Under the pieces are notes generated by a model. The model was given only the letters and a program-made list of their open reading frames with translations, was not told where the DNA came from and did not search any database. Below are positions 37,612-48,099 of a stretch of 64,000 bases of DNA, piece by piece. The translations under genes and the position numbers were made by a program. This DNA comes from Eubacterium plexicaudatum ASF492 (lineage in GTDB: Bacteria > Bacillota > Clostridia > Lachnospirales > Lachnospiraceae): positions 1,550,001 to 1,614,000 of the forward strand of contig NZ_AQFT02000001.1 in NCBI RefSeq assembly GCF_000364225.2. The letters run 5' to 3'. Positions within the stretch are counted from its first letter, which is position 1, and each line of letters opens with the position of its first letter.

Positions 37612-37659
37612 CCGGCAAAACAGAAATACGGACGTTGCGTTGTATTTCTGTTTTGTCGG
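37612..37659. terminator. two-way terminator between lexA and rsfS
   Basis: An 18-base arm starting CCGGCAAAACAG pairs with its complement (one G-U) around a 12-base loop. A-rich and T-rich flanks serve both strands. Confidence 0.8.
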
Positions 37660-37678
37660 CATAACTTTGTTGTCCGTT

Positions 37679-38038
37679 TTATGATTCCAGTTCCGATGCA
37701 TCAATAAACTTTCCGTCACCCCAGATGCGCTCAAGATCATAAAACAGGCGATCTTCTTTTGAAAATACATGTACGATAATCTCGCCGTAATCCATCAAAA
37801 GCCAGCTGGAACTTCGGTTGCCCTCAACCTGCTTTACTTTTGCTCCGGCTTTGTACAGTTCTTCATCTACCGCATCACGCATAGCTTCGATCTGATTCTG
37901 GTTTGAGCCATTTGCGATTACAAAATAATCGGCAAGTACGGAAATACCGCTGATGTCAATTACCTGAATATCTTCAGCTTTTTTATCGGATAATGCTTTG
38001 TAGGCCATTTTTGCCATTTCTTTGCTTGTAATACTCAT
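37679..38038 (-). CDS. rsfS: ribosomal silencing factor RsfS
   Basis: A 119-residue protein that binds L14 on the large subunit and blocks joining of the subunits in starvation. The family core IQVIDISGISVLADYFVIANG and SSSWLLMDYGEIIVHVF is clear. The start overlaps the yqeK stop by 4 bases. It is in the yhbY-nadD-yqeK-rsfS operon found in most Firmicutes. Confidence 0.95.
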   Translation of the reverse strand: MSITSKEMAKMAYKALSDKKAEDIQVIDISGISVLADYFVIANGSNQNQIEAMRDAVDEELYKAGAKVKQVEGNRSSSWLLMDYGEIIVHVFSKEDRLFYDLERIWGDGKFIDASELES

Positions 38039-38615
38039 AGCGTTTCATCCTTTCTGTTTTCATAATACGCATACGCAACTTCGGTTGCCGGATCAATGCT
38101 GCCCGATTTTTCATTTAAATGATGCAGTGTATCATACAAAATCCGTTCTACGGTCCGTTCCGGATTTTGAAATGCCAGTTCCCGGATTTGCGGCAGGTTG
38201 GCCGCCTTGTCCCTGCCTGGTTCAATATAATCTGCAATAAATAAAATCATGTCCAATGTGTTCATAGCAGGCGCTCCCGTCGTATGAACCTGAATCGCAT
38301 GGAGAACTTCAGCATCTTCCACATGATATTTTTCTTTGCTATCCATGCGCCGACTTTTGCATGCAGCAGAAATGGATTTTCACGTTCGATATCGGTTATT
38401 TGGATCTGATGTTTCTCGCAAATTTCCAGCTTCTTTTCATTCGGCATATGTTTGGCACAGTCGTGCAGCAGCCCGGCCAGCATTGCCTTGTGCAAATCGT
38501 AATGATATGCCATAGCAAGCGCTGCGCACGTATACATAACACCAAGTGTATGCTGATAACGTTCTTTGTCCAGATGCTTTTTCAGCTTTTTTTTATATTT
38601 TTCCAGTTCTTTCAT
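38035..38615 (-). pseudogene. yqeK: YqeK HD-domain phosphohydrolase, A-run frameshift
   Basis: YqeK hydrolyses diadenosine tetraphosphate. The first part carries HTLGVMYTCAALA and GLLHDCAKHMP (HD motif). The second carries HTTGAPAMNTLDMILFIADYIEPGR. The frame slips at 38335-38337: one more A on the coding strand joins GAWIAK to EKYHVEDAEVLH and gives a protein of about 194 residues. As written, each half lacks part of the metal site. The start overlaps the nadD stop by 4 bases. Confidence 0.88.
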
Positions 38616-39292
38616 TTGCTCTCACCCAAAGTCTTTCCTGTCGATCTAGTTTTCATACACGTTTCACAAAATGAATGATACACATCATGTTCTTTTAAAT
38701 ACCGCTCTACTGCTTCCGGCACAAGATAACGGATCGAATGCCGTTTTTCCATACGCTGGCGAATCATACGGGAAGAAACGGAAAAGTTCGGCGTATTGAT
38801 AAAGCCGATTTTTGTACCGTATTTCTGCTGCAGAAACTCACGAATCGGAAACAATTCCGTTAAGTTTAGCCCATCACGAACCGCCACTAGAATAGTACTC
38901 ATACGGCTGATTTCATCCGGACGCATCCATGAATCAAAGTAAGCCAGTGAATCCGCTCCCATAATAAAAAAAAGATCACTGTCTGCCCTTCGTTCATAAA
39001 ACGCCCGTACGGTCAGATACGTATAAGAAATGCCTTCCGAACGAATCTCGTAATCCGAACAGGAAAAATGAGAATTGTCCGCAATCGCAATGCGGATCAT
39101 TTCCATACGTTCCTCGGCGCATAAAATCTGTTCGGCATCTTTATGCGGAGACTGTCCGGTTGGGATAAAAATTACTTCATCCAGCTGAAACTGTTCGTAC
39201 GCATTTTCTGCAATGAGCAGATGCCCATAATGAATCGGATTGAACGTTCCGCCCATCAGTCCGATTCTGCATTTTTTGCTTTTTTCATCCAT
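38612..39292 (-). CDS. nadD: nicotinate-nucleotide adenylyltransferase
   Basis: A 226-residue enzyme of NAD synthesis that joins nicotinate mononucleotide and ATP. The nucleotidyltransferase motif GGTFNPIHYGHL lies near residue 14, and SSRMIRQRM late in the chain matches the ISSTXIR motif. The ATG at 39292 has a GGGGAG site; a longer frame to 39337 overlaps yhbY and is not needed. It sits between yhbY and yqeK. Confidence 0.94.
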   Translation of the reverse strand: MDEKSKKCRIGLMGGTFNPIHYGHLLIAENAYEQFQLDEVIFIPTGQSPHKDAEQILCAEERMEMIRIAIADNSHFSCSDYEIRSEGISYTYLTVRAFYERRADSDLFFIMGADSLAYFDSWMRPDEISRMSTILVAVRDGLNLTELFPIREFLQQKYGTKIGFINTPNFSVSSRMIRQRMEKRHSIRYLVPEAVERYLKEHDVYHSFCETCMKTRSTGKTLGESK

Positions 39293-39311
39293 AACGGCCG
39301 CTCCCCGCCCG

Positions 39312-39617
39312 TTATGATTTTGCTGCGGGCAGCTCAATTTTCGGAGCTTTTTTAGATGGACGGTATAGAATAAATTTCTTCCCGATTACCTGAACGACAT
39401 TGGAATGCGTGCGTTCCGCTACCATTGCAGCAAGTTCTTTTGGATCGTCAAAGCAGTTTTTTAATACCGATATTTTTACCAGTTCCCGCTTTTCCAGCGC
39501 ATCGTTGATTGCGTCCGTAATGGAAGGTGTAAGACTGGCCTTTCCGATCTGAAATATCGGTTCGATTTTTCCGGAAAGGCTTTTTAAATAAGCGCGCTGC
39601 TTACTTGTTAAGTCCAT
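39312..39617 (-). CDS. yhbY: YhbY family RNA-binding protein (CRM domain)
   Basis: A 101-residue CRM-domain protein that associates with pre-50S ribosomal particles. The core LTSKQRAYLKSLSGKIEPIFQIGKASLTP and the GKKFILYRPSKK end are typical. It leads into nadD with a 19-base gap and follows obgE by 59 bases. Confidence 0.93.
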   Translation of the reverse strand: MDLTSKQRAYLKSLSGKIEPIFQIGKASLTPSITDAINDALEKRELVKISVLKNCFDDPKELAAMVAERTHSNVVQVIGKKFILYRPSKKAPKIELPAAKS

Positions 39618-39676
39618 AGTTGCGTTCCTTTCTGTTCTTTTTTATCCTGACAGTCTCCATAGCTGTCCGTTTCTTT

Positions 39677-41409
<1,733 letters not shown>

Positions 41410-41412
41410 GTC

Positions 41413-41742
41413 CTACACCTCCTTAAATGTCAATAAACTATAATCTGTTCCATATTGGTTTTGTATATCCTGCAAGCCCAGAACAAGTGTGTCCAGCAAC
41501 AGCTTTCCGTCATGTCTGACCGGTGTTTGAAATCTGACATCAATCAGACCGGATGTCTGATCCGTATCGGCTTCAAACGTTTCGTCCGTCAGCTTTTCCA
41601 TTGCATTCAGCGTATTAATGACGAGTGCGGATACACCGGCACACACAATATCTTCTCCTGCCCGGGCAAACCCGGCATGTCCGATACAATGCAGCCTTAC
41701 ATACTGTTTGTCAGCGTTCCGGTAAATTGTGATTTTAATCAT
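41413..41742 (-). CDS. prp: ribosomal-processing cysteine protease Prp
   Basis: A 109-residue cysteine protease. The catalytic His is in CIGHAGFARAGEDIVCAGVSAL and the catalytic Cys 12 residues later. It cuts the N-terminal extension of L27, encoded 3 bases downstream. It lies between rplU and rpmA, the standard Firmicute arrangement. Confidence 0.95.
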   Translation of the reverse strand: MIKITIYRNADKQYVRLHCIGHAGFARAGEDIVCAGVSALVINTLNAMEKLTDETFEADTDQTSGLIDVRFQTPVRHDGKLLLDTLVLGLQDIQNQYGTDYSLLTFKEV

Positions 41743-41765
41743 TACAATTCCTGCTTTGCGACAGC

Positions 41766-42074
41766 TTAGGCATTGATCTTTTCGATCTTAACCTGTGTAA
41801 ATGACTGTCTGTGGCCATTTTTCTTATGATAGCCGGTTTTTCTCTTGTACTTGTATACGATAACTTTTTTTGCACGGCCTTCTTTAATTACAGAAGCTGT
41901 GACAGTTGCGTTTGCAACGGTCGGATTCCCGACTTTTAATTCTCCATTGTTTACAACCAATACCTGATCAAATGTAACACTTTCTCCGGCTGCTGCTCCA
42001 AGTTTTTCAATGGTAATGATATCGCCTTCGGATACTTTGTACTGTTTACCACCTGTTGCTATAATTGCGTACAT
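41766..42074 (-). CDS. rplU: 50S ribosomal protein L21
   Basis: A 102-residue L21 ([18 protein letters not shown] to [22 protein letters not shown]), an early-binding 23S rRNA protein. The ATG at 42074 has GGAGG 7 bases upstream; the longer frame to 42170 runs through the leader. First gene of rplU-prp-rpmA-obgE. Confidence 0.97.
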   Translation of the reverse strand: MYAIIATGGKQYKVSEGDIITIEKLGAAAGESVTFDQVLVVNNGELKVGNPTVANATVTASVIKEGRAKKVIVYKYKRKTGYHKKNGHRQSFTQVKIEKINA

Positions 42075-42154
42075 TTTGCACCTCCTATTTATCATTACTC
42101 GCCAACTGCGGTGATGTGCATGGCACATACTTCCAACCTCGTTGTGCGGCATAC
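42075..42154 (-). promoter_or_regulatory. rplU leader, candidate L21 autoregulatory RNA
   Basis: About 80 transcribed bases lie between the promoter and the rplU ribosome site. They contain palindromic pieces (TGTGCCATGCACA). Firmicute rplU genes often have an L21 leader RNA in this place; I infer it from position and structure only. Confidence 0.5.
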
Positions 42155-42160
42155 TCATAA

Positions 42161-42190
42161 AGAATAGCATATTTCATAGTTGTTCGTCAA
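42161..42190 (-). promoter_or_regulatory. rplU operon promoter
   Basis: On the minus strand TTGACG, 18 bases, TATTCT with a TGC extension directly before the -10 box (extended -10). Confidence 0.65.
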
Positions 42191-42335
42191 GAGTTTTTTC
42201 GGAATTTTCATTTCTGGAAAATGTTTTTATAGCTATTTCCATAAACTTTTTTGCTGCATCAGCTGCGAGAAAAACATGCGGAAAATATTTTTCAAATACG
42301 TATTAATATTCGCCCTACATTTGTGTATAATTTTG

Positions 42336-42364
42336 TTGACATATATCATTCTCATATGTATAAT
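42336..42364 (+). promoter_or_regulatory. perfect sigma-A promoter ahead of transposase fragment
   Basis: TTGACA and TATAAT with a 17-base spacer, exact consensus in both boxes. The first good start codon downstream is ATG at 42422. Confidence 0.7.
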
Positions 42365-42421
42365 AGCAATCTTGAGTTATGGGCGAAATTTTTAAACGCA
42401 GAAGAAAGAGAGGAATTTAAT

Positions 42422-42742
42422 ATGATTGCCGAAAAAGACCCTTATATCAAAAGCACGTACGACCAGCTGCAGATTATCAGCCAGGACAAAGAAAAACGAA
42501 TGGAATACGAGGCCCGCGAGAAAGCGATCAGAGATCATAATCAGTTTCTGCTCGAAGCTGAGCAGCGTGGCATGGAAAAGGGCATGGAAGAAGGCATGAA
42601 AAAAGGCATGGAAAAAGGTATGGAAGAAGGTCGAAAGCTGGAAGCCATTGCGATTGCCAGAAACATGAAAAAAGAAAATTTCCCCGATGCTAGGATTGTC
42701 AGATCAACCGGTCTTTCTGCATCTGAAGTCGCTAATTTATAG
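42422..42742 (+). CDS. C-terminal fragment of PD-(D/E)XK family transposase / Rpn-like protein
   Basis: A 106-residue protein matching only the C-terminal end of the PD-(D/E)XK family transposase (Rpn-like) proteins abundant in gut Clostridia: MIAEKDPYIKSTYDQL, REKAIRDHNQFLLEAE, then GMEKGMEEGMKKGMEKGMEEG heptad-like repeats and a short end domain. The nuclease core is absent, so it is a remnant of a larger gene. Similarity extends a little upstream of the ATG (LELWAKFLNAEEREEF). It has a plausible site (GAGAGG, 8 bases before the ATG) and a consensus promoter, so it could be expressed. Any function is unknown. Confidence 0.65.
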   Translation: MIAEKDPYIKSTYDQLQIISQDKEKRMEYEAREKAIRDHNQFLLEAEQRGMEKGMEEGMKKGMEKGMEEGRKLEAIAIARNMKKENFPDARIVRSTGLSASEVANL

Positions 42743-42772
42743 CAAATTTTTATGCATCATCTGTCATAATAC

Positions 42773-42808
42773 GGAAATGCAGTTATCAGACATCATAACT
42801 GCATTTCC
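42773..42808. terminator. 14-bp hairpin at the end of the glycan operon
   Basis: GGAAATGCAGTTAT pairs perfectly with ATAACTGCATTTCC around an 8-base loop, overlapping the flippase stop. It probably ends transcription from both sides, although no T tract is present. Confidence 0.65.
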
Positions 42809-44013
42809 CTTCTCAAGGCGGTTCCAAAGCTCCCTGCCAGCACTGTCATTAGCAACAGATACAACACAGCTGCTCCCATTGCTCCTGCATGTCTCACCAA
42901 CTTGTTTGACAACAAAAAAGACAGTACCGAAATGACAGCATATCCGCTCATAATAATCTTTTGCTTTCTTATTATCGTCAGCAATACGCTAAAGTACCCC
43001 GCATATGCATACGCTGCTCCACCACAGAGCAACAGCAGCATTTCCGTCTTGTATGCACTGAGATCTGTTCCATATAGCGCAGAAAGCACCGGTATTCCTA
43101 AAAAACAGGCTCCCAGCAGACATATGCCGCTTACTCCGATCAGAATCAGGCATTGTCTTTTTATCCGGACTTTCAGACGGTCTATCCTGCGTTCCTTCCA
43201 TTCCAGTGCCATATGTACGAGTATGGGCTGATATAAAAATGCATTCAGCAATTCAATCACAAATACAGGCATTGCTACAAATCCATAGCATGCCTGCACC
43301 TCTTCTGTCAGATACCGGTCAATAGCATATTTAGGTGCATTTGCTACATAAATTGTCATAAAAGAAGCGGCAAACAGCGGAAAACATTGCTGCAGTACCC
43401 GTTTGACATGCTCCATATTTAACCGTGTAATTTTTTCTCCAAATCCGGAAAAAACTAACGGATTCGAAATACAAAAAGCCATCAGTCCTGCTGCGGCGCC
43501 TGCAATCGCTGCAGTGCACAGATCCTTTGTAATAATCAGTTCCCAAGTACAGACTGCCAAAATGCAGCTCCAGCGGAAAATAAACAGTTTCGCTCCCGTA
43601 TCAATCGCATATTTTTGCTGATAGAATCCTGCAAAAACATCTTCCAGTGATTCTATAATGTAAATAAAACAAAAAGACAGAATTACGACCGCCTTTTGTC
43701 CGCCATATTCTTTCTGCCAAATACGGTAAAACACATACAAAGTCCCGGCAACTGCCATCATAACAATCGTGATCATTCTTGTCCAAAAATAATCGGAAAA
43801 AGAAAACATTTCTTCCGCATCCGTAGACTGATAGCTGCGTATCCCGAATTTTCCAATTGTCATCAGCAGGTTGCCGGTTGCGAATGCCATTGACAATACC
43901 CCGGCGTCCGCAAGCCCGTTTGTACGGGTAACTACCATGGATAAAAGAACGGCTTCACCGGCATTGAGAAAACCGGCTGCAGAATTCCAAACATATCCGT
44001 TCTTATTTTTCAT
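42793..44013 (-). CDS. polysaccharide flippase-like multi-pass membrane protein
   Basis: A 406-residue protein with about twelve hydrophobic segments and the N-terminal GYVWNSAAGFLNAGEAVLLSMVVTRTNG pattern of the MATE/Wzx-like polysaccharide transporters. It is expected to move lipid-linked glycan units across the membrane. It is the last gene of the glycan operon, after the RfbH-like gene. No Wzy-type polymerase is evident nearby, unless the 46456-48015 protein serves. Confidence 0.78.
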   Translation of the reverse strand: MKNKNGYVWNSAAGFLNAGEAVLLSMVVTRTNGLADAGVLSMAFATGNLLMTIGKFGIRSYQSTDAEEMFSFSDYFWTRMITIVMMAVAGTLYVFYRIWQKEYGGQKAVVILSFCFIYIIESLEDVFAGFYQQKYAIDTGAKLFIFRWSCILAVCTWELIITKDLCTAAIAGAAAGLMAFCISNPLVFSGFGEKITRLNMEHVKRVLQQCFPLFAASFMTIYVANAPKYAIDRYLTEEVQACYGFVAMPVFVIELLNAFLYQPILVHMALEWKERRIDRLKVRIKRQCLILIGVSGICLLGACFLGIPVLSALYGTDLSAYKTEMLLLLCGGAAYAYAGYFSVLLTIIRKQKIIMSGYAVISVLSFLLSNKLVRHAGAMGAAVLYLLLMTVLAGSFGTALRREMQL

Positions 44014-44073
44014 CTGCAGCTACCCTCTTTTTATTTGATTTCACCTGTATGTATGGAAACACGGCCATAGGTG

Positions 44074-45450
44074 TTACCTTCCTGTTCTGCAAAAAGCTTT
44101 TATTTTTTCTGCCATGAATGTAAGCATCTGTGTCGTCATTCCCGGATAAACGCCTACCCACAAAGACTGTTCCATAATCCGGTCCGTATGTTCCAGGCTG
44201 CCTGCAATTCGAAAACCTTCTTTTCGTCGTCTCATACCATCAAAGCATGGATGTTTCAGCAAATTTCCGGCAAACAGGAAACGCGTCTGGATATTTTCGC
44301 TTTCCAGATATTCTGCCAGATCATTTCTTGAAAAGCCTGCGTCTCCTTTTACGGTCATAAGAAATCCAAACCAGCTTGGCCTGGTGCCTTCCCGTTCCAT
44401 CGGTAAAATAATACGATCGGATATATCTTCCAGCTCGTTGCGAAGAAACGTCCAGTGTTCTCGGCGTGCTTTTATAAAACCAGGCAGTTTTTTTAATTGT
44501 GCACACCCAATAGCGGCCTGAAGATCCGTTGCTTTTAGATTATATCCAAAATGGGAATATACATATTTATGGTCATATCCCAGCGGAAGTTCGCCAAATT
44601 GCTGCGTATATCTGTGCTTGCACGTATCATCCATGCCGGAACGGCACCAGCAGTCACGACCCCAGTCACGGAAGGAACGAACGAGTTTGTGCAAAACAGG
44701 ATTATCTGTGCATACGGCTCCGCCTTCCCCCATTGTAATATGATGCGGCGGATAAAAACTGCACGTTGCCAGGTTTCCTGCGGTTCCCGTTTTTTTCCAT
44801 TCTCCATTCCAAAAATATTCCGAACCAAGCGCATCGCAGTTATCTTCAATCAGCCACAGATGATATTTTTCACATAATCCCTTTATTTTTTGTATATCGA
44901 AAGGATTTCCAAGTGTATGCGCAAGGAATACGGCTTTCGTTTTATCAGAAACTGCTTTTTCGAGCGTTTCCGAGTTGATATTGTAATCCGGCACCGTGAC
45001 GTCTACAAATACAGGCACAGCCCCATATTGCACAATCGGCGCTACGGTTGTAGGAAATCCGGCGGCAACGGTAATGACTTCGTCTCCACGTCTAATTCTT
45101 CGTTCGCCAAGCTCTTCTGCTGTCAATGCCATAAATGCCAGCAAGTTCGCAGAAGAACCGGAATTGGTTAAAGAAGCATGTGCCGTTCCGATATATTCGG
45201 CAAGTCCGGCTTCAAAAGTATCCGTGTACCTGCCCTGCGTGAGCCAGAATTCCAGTGCCGCGTCTGTCAGATTTAACATTTCTTCTTCATTGTAAATTCT
45301 GCCGGCATAAGAAATTCTGTCGCCTTTTTTGTATTCCTGTGTTTTATGAAACCTTTGGTAATATTCCCCTACCTTTGCAAGAATTTCATCATGCAGTTGT
45401 TTCTGCCGATAATTTTCGGCACAACTGTCAAATTCCGATTTTTTATTCAT
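44074..45450 (-). CDS. rfbH: RfbH/E1-like PMP-dependent sugar 3-dehydrase
   Basis: A 458-residue member of the DegT/DnrJ family of the lipopolysaccharide RfbH (CDP-4-keto-6-deoxyglucose-3-dehydrase, E1) type. The usual PLP lysine is replaced by His in CSFYPPHHITMGEGG. A Cys-rich segment (RDWGRDCWCRSGMDDTCKHR) fits the [2Fe-2S] cluster that E1 uses. E1 removes the 3-hydroxyl to make 3,6-dideoxyhexoses. Genes for CDP-glucose formation, its 4,6-dehydratase and the E3 reductase are not in this window. The ATG at 45450 follows GAGGG; a GTG at 45462 is the alternative. Confidence 0.85.
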   Translation of the reverse strand: MNKKSEFDSCAENYRQKQLHDEILAKVGEYYQRFHKTQEYKKGDRISYAGRIYNEEEMLNLTDAALEFWLTQGRYTDTFEAGLAEYIGTAHASLTNSGSSANLLAFMALTAEELGERRIRRGDEVITVAAGFPTTVAPIVQYGAVPVFVDVTVPDYNINSETLEKAVSDKTKAVFLAHTLGNPFDIQKIKGLCEKYHLWLIEDNCDALGSEYFWNGEWKKTGTAGNLATCSFYPPHHITMGEGGAVCTDNPVLHKLVRSFRDWGRDCWCRSGMDDTCKHRYTQQFGELPLGYDHKYVYSHFGYNLKATDLQAAIGCAQLKKLPGFIKARREHWTFLRNELEDISDRIILPMEREGTRPSWFGFLMTVKGDAGFSRNDLAEYLESENIQTRFLFAGNLLKHPCFDGMRRRKEGFRIAGSLEHTDRIMEQSLWVGVYPGMTTQMLTFMAEKIKAFCRTGR

Positions 45451-45472
45451 CCTTTCCCTCACATCCTGTTCA

Positions 45473-46459
45473 TCATATGTTTATATTTGACCTTTCCCCG
45501 TCACACTTACTGTCCAATGAAATCCTGTCGCTGATAATATACCTTGGCCGGTCTTTTACTTCCAGATATATTTTTCCAATATACTCTCCTAATACTCCCA
45601 GGCAAATCAACTGCAAACCTCCTATAAAACTAATAATACTGGTCATGCTTGTCCATCCGGCAACCGTCTCGCCTGTAAAATATTGAGTGACTGACCATAT
45701 AACGACGCAGAAACTAAAAAAAGCAATACACATGCCCATACATGTTATCATACGGATTGGCTTAATACTCAGACTCGTAATCCCATCAAACGCTAATGCC
45801 AGCATTTTTCTTAGCGGATAATGACTTTCCCCTGCAATCCGCTCATGCCGTTCATAACAAACCGTCGTATAGGAAAAACCCACAAGCGGAATCATTCCCC
45901 GCAAGAATAAATTTACTTCCCTGTAATTTGCCAGTTCCTGCACTACTTTCGCCGATAACAGCCGATAATCCGCATGATTAAAAATCACTTCCGCACCCAT
46001 TACCTGCAAAAATTTATAAAACCCCTCAGCCGTCATTCTTTTAAAAAACGTATCTGTTTTTCTGCTGCTCCTGACTCCATAGACGATCTCATGCCCGGCA
46101 TAATAAGCATCCACCATTTCTTCCATTGCCTTAATATCGTCCTGGCCATCACAATCAATCGTAATGGTAATATCAGCTTTGTCTTTCACTTCCATCAGAC
46201 CTGCCCATACGGCATTTTGATGCCCCCGGTTCCTGCTCTGGCTAATTCCGAGAAAATATTTTTCCGAAAGCGCCAGTTCACATATCTTTTCCCAGGTACG
46301 ATCTTTGCTCCCGTCATTGACAAAAAGGATTCTGCTTTCATCACCAATCTTATTTTTTCGCATCAAATCTTTCAGTTCGTCCAAAAACAAACCGGCCGTC
46401 ACAGGCAATACTTTTTCTTCGTTATAGCACGGAATGACGATATACAATGTGTCTTTCAT
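45473..46459 (-). CDS. GT2 glycosyltransferase, polyprenyl-phosphate type (GtrB-like)
   Basis: A 328-residue GT-A enzyme: YIVIPCYNEEKVLP at the N-terminus, FVNDGSKDRTW, the TITIDCDGQDD metal motif, and two C-terminal membrane helices (about residues 235-300) before the EYIGKIYLEVKDRP tail. This is the DPM1/GtrB architecture that charges undecaprenyl phosphate with one sugar. The start overlaps the end of the neighbouring membrane-protein gene by 4 bases, and that protein may be the partner that transfers the sugar outside the cell. Confidence 0.88.
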   Translation of the reverse strand: MKDTLYIVIPCYNEEKVLPVTAGLFLDELKDLMRKNKIGDESRILFVNDGSKDRTWEKICELALSEKYFLGISQSRNRGHQNAVWAGLMEVKDKADITITIDCDGQDDIKAMEEMVDAYYAGHEIVYGVRSSRKTDTFFKRMTAEGFYKFLQVMGAEVIFNHADYRLLSAKVVQELANYREVNLFLRGMIPLVGFSYTTVCYERHERIAGESHYPLRKMLALAFDGITSLSIKPIRMITCMGMCIAFFSFCVVIWSVTQYFTGETVAGWTSMTSIISFIGGLQLICLGVLGEYIGKIYLEVKDRPRYIISDRISLDSKCDGERSNINI

Positions 46460-48015
46460 GTACGTCCCTCCAATCGTTTTGCAAATTCATCATAACCAGG
46501 AAAGATGTAAAGGATATAATTGGCATTGCTGAAAGCCGCCTCTTCTTGTGCCAATAACTCCTGTGGGCATGCCGCAAACTCTTCCTGTGTGAGCAAAATA
46601 AAAATATTCCCTTCCGGTTTGTGTTCCATATGTTCTTTCAGCTGCAGCCACCGGTATAAATTATCATCTGTCCGAAAAATGTCTTCCGCACAGGACGTTG
46701 TTCGGACTGCAACCTCCCCATTCGATAGTTCCGTCATAACATTTCCGTTCCAAAAAGTCGCATAGCCATTGACAACCTGACGATCTAATAAATAGTCGAC
46801 CACTTCCCGCATTGGCGCCGTAGTGTCGATGTTAAGAGCTGTATATACTTTCCGCACTCCACATAGATAAACGACACCTAACGCAAACACACAGATCCCC
46901 CGTTTAACCGTTTGGTTCCAAAGTACCTCTTTCATGTGCACCGCAATGACCGGTATGGCAAAGACCAGAATCGGCAAATTATACCGATCTGCGTATGGAA
47001 TATCCGTAAATGCATACAATAAGACATAGATAATAACCGCACACAGAAAGTATCCGGATAAGGATCTTGCAAAAAATGACAGCCTACACTTTCCGGTGAT
47101 TCCTGTATAGACACTGACTGCCACCATCAAAACCACCATAAACATACATCCGTTTAAGACTGTGGCAAATGAAAATATTTTTCCTCCGGAATAGCCAAAC
47201 GTACGTAAAATACCGTTAAAAGCCTGAACAACCGATTCGAGGGAAAAATCCTTATAATGAATATCATAAACCATAAATTGAAACTTCTGTGCCAATATTT
47301 TAGAATTGATCACATATCCAGCAATCGAAAAAACAAAATTTACCGTACATGCAAGCAAATATGACAGCTTTTCCAGTCCATTTCCATCGCTCTTTTCCAA
47401 AACAAACCATGGAACAGAAGAACATAACAGGGGCAGATACAGCACAATAATTTGCCTGGGACCGCCCATTCCTGCAAGCAATGCAAGTACGGACATGAAA
47501 AATACCAATAAAAGCTTATGTGATTTTTTTGTACTCCTGATGCACTGGCAAATCATGCCGATGGTTAAAAACGAAATGCAGATATGCGGGATATAATAAG
47601 CCCCCTTGGAAACGAATTCAAAATATTCGTTTGAATAATTCCAAATAAGCAGTGGCGCTAAAAATGGAAAAGCTTTTCTGCAGCTAAGCTGAAGCATCAA
47701 ATAATAAAAACAGCAAAGTAAAATGAGTATCATTAATATATTGGAAACACACCGGACAGTCCGCCAATTGTTCGAAAAAGCAAATACAAGCTTATATATT
47801 ATCTGTGTATTTAACACGCGCAATTCCGTAGAATAAATCCACTTATTGCTGAGAAACCCCTGTTCTTTTGACAAAATATTTCCTAATAATAATTCACTTG
47901 ACAGGTCTGAATTAAGCAGGCAATACATTTTATTCCATATAAACAGTGCCCATACCGCTAACACAAAGCCTGGCCATATCCATGGTGTTATTTTATTAAA
48001 TGCTGATTTTTTCAT
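46456..48015 (-). CDS. multi-pass membrane protein, possible GT-C glycosyltransferase (GtrII-like)
   Basis: A 519-residue protein with about ten membrane segments, a large first outer loop after ALFIWNKMYCLLNSDLSSELLLGN and a soluble C-terminal part (VVDYLLDRQVVNGYATFWNGNV to YILYIFPGYDEFAKRLEG). The acidic residues in the first outer loop and the tail resemble GT-C transferases. Translational overlap with a GtrB-like gene supports a GtrII-like partner that moves sugar from polyprenyl phosphate. The ATG at 48015 has AGGATGG upstream. Specific function is inferred. Confidence 0.65.
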   Translation of the reverse strand: MKKSAFNKITPWIWPGFVLAVWALFIWNKMYCLLNSDLSSELLLGNILSKEQGFLSNKWIYSTELRVLNTQIIYKLVFAFSNNWRTVRCVSNILMILILLCCFYYLMLQLSCRKAFPFLAPLLIWNYSNEYFEFVSKGAYYIPHICISFLTIGMICQCIRSTKKSHKLLLVFFMSVLALLAGMGGPRQIIVLYLPLLCSSVPWFVLEKSDGNGLEKLSYLLACTVNFVFSIAGYVINSKILAQKFQFMVYDIHYKDFSLESVVQAFNGILRTFGYSGGKIFSFATVLNGCMFMVVLMVAVSVYTGITGKCRLSFFARSLSGYFLCAVIIYVLLYAFTDIPYADRYNLPILVFAIPVIAVHMKEVLWNQTVKRGICVFALGVVYLCGVRKVYTALNIDTTAPMREVVDYLLDRQVVNGYATFWNGNVMTELSNGEVAVRTTSCAEDIFRTDDNLYRWLQLKEHMEHKPEGNIFILLTQEEFAACPQELLAQEEAAFSNANYILYIFPGYDEFAKRLEGRT

Positions 48016-48099
48016 ACATATCCATCCTAACAAACGTAGATGTTCAGACAGAATGATCTGCCACAAAATATTACAGACATCCTGTTTTATTGTGTATTA

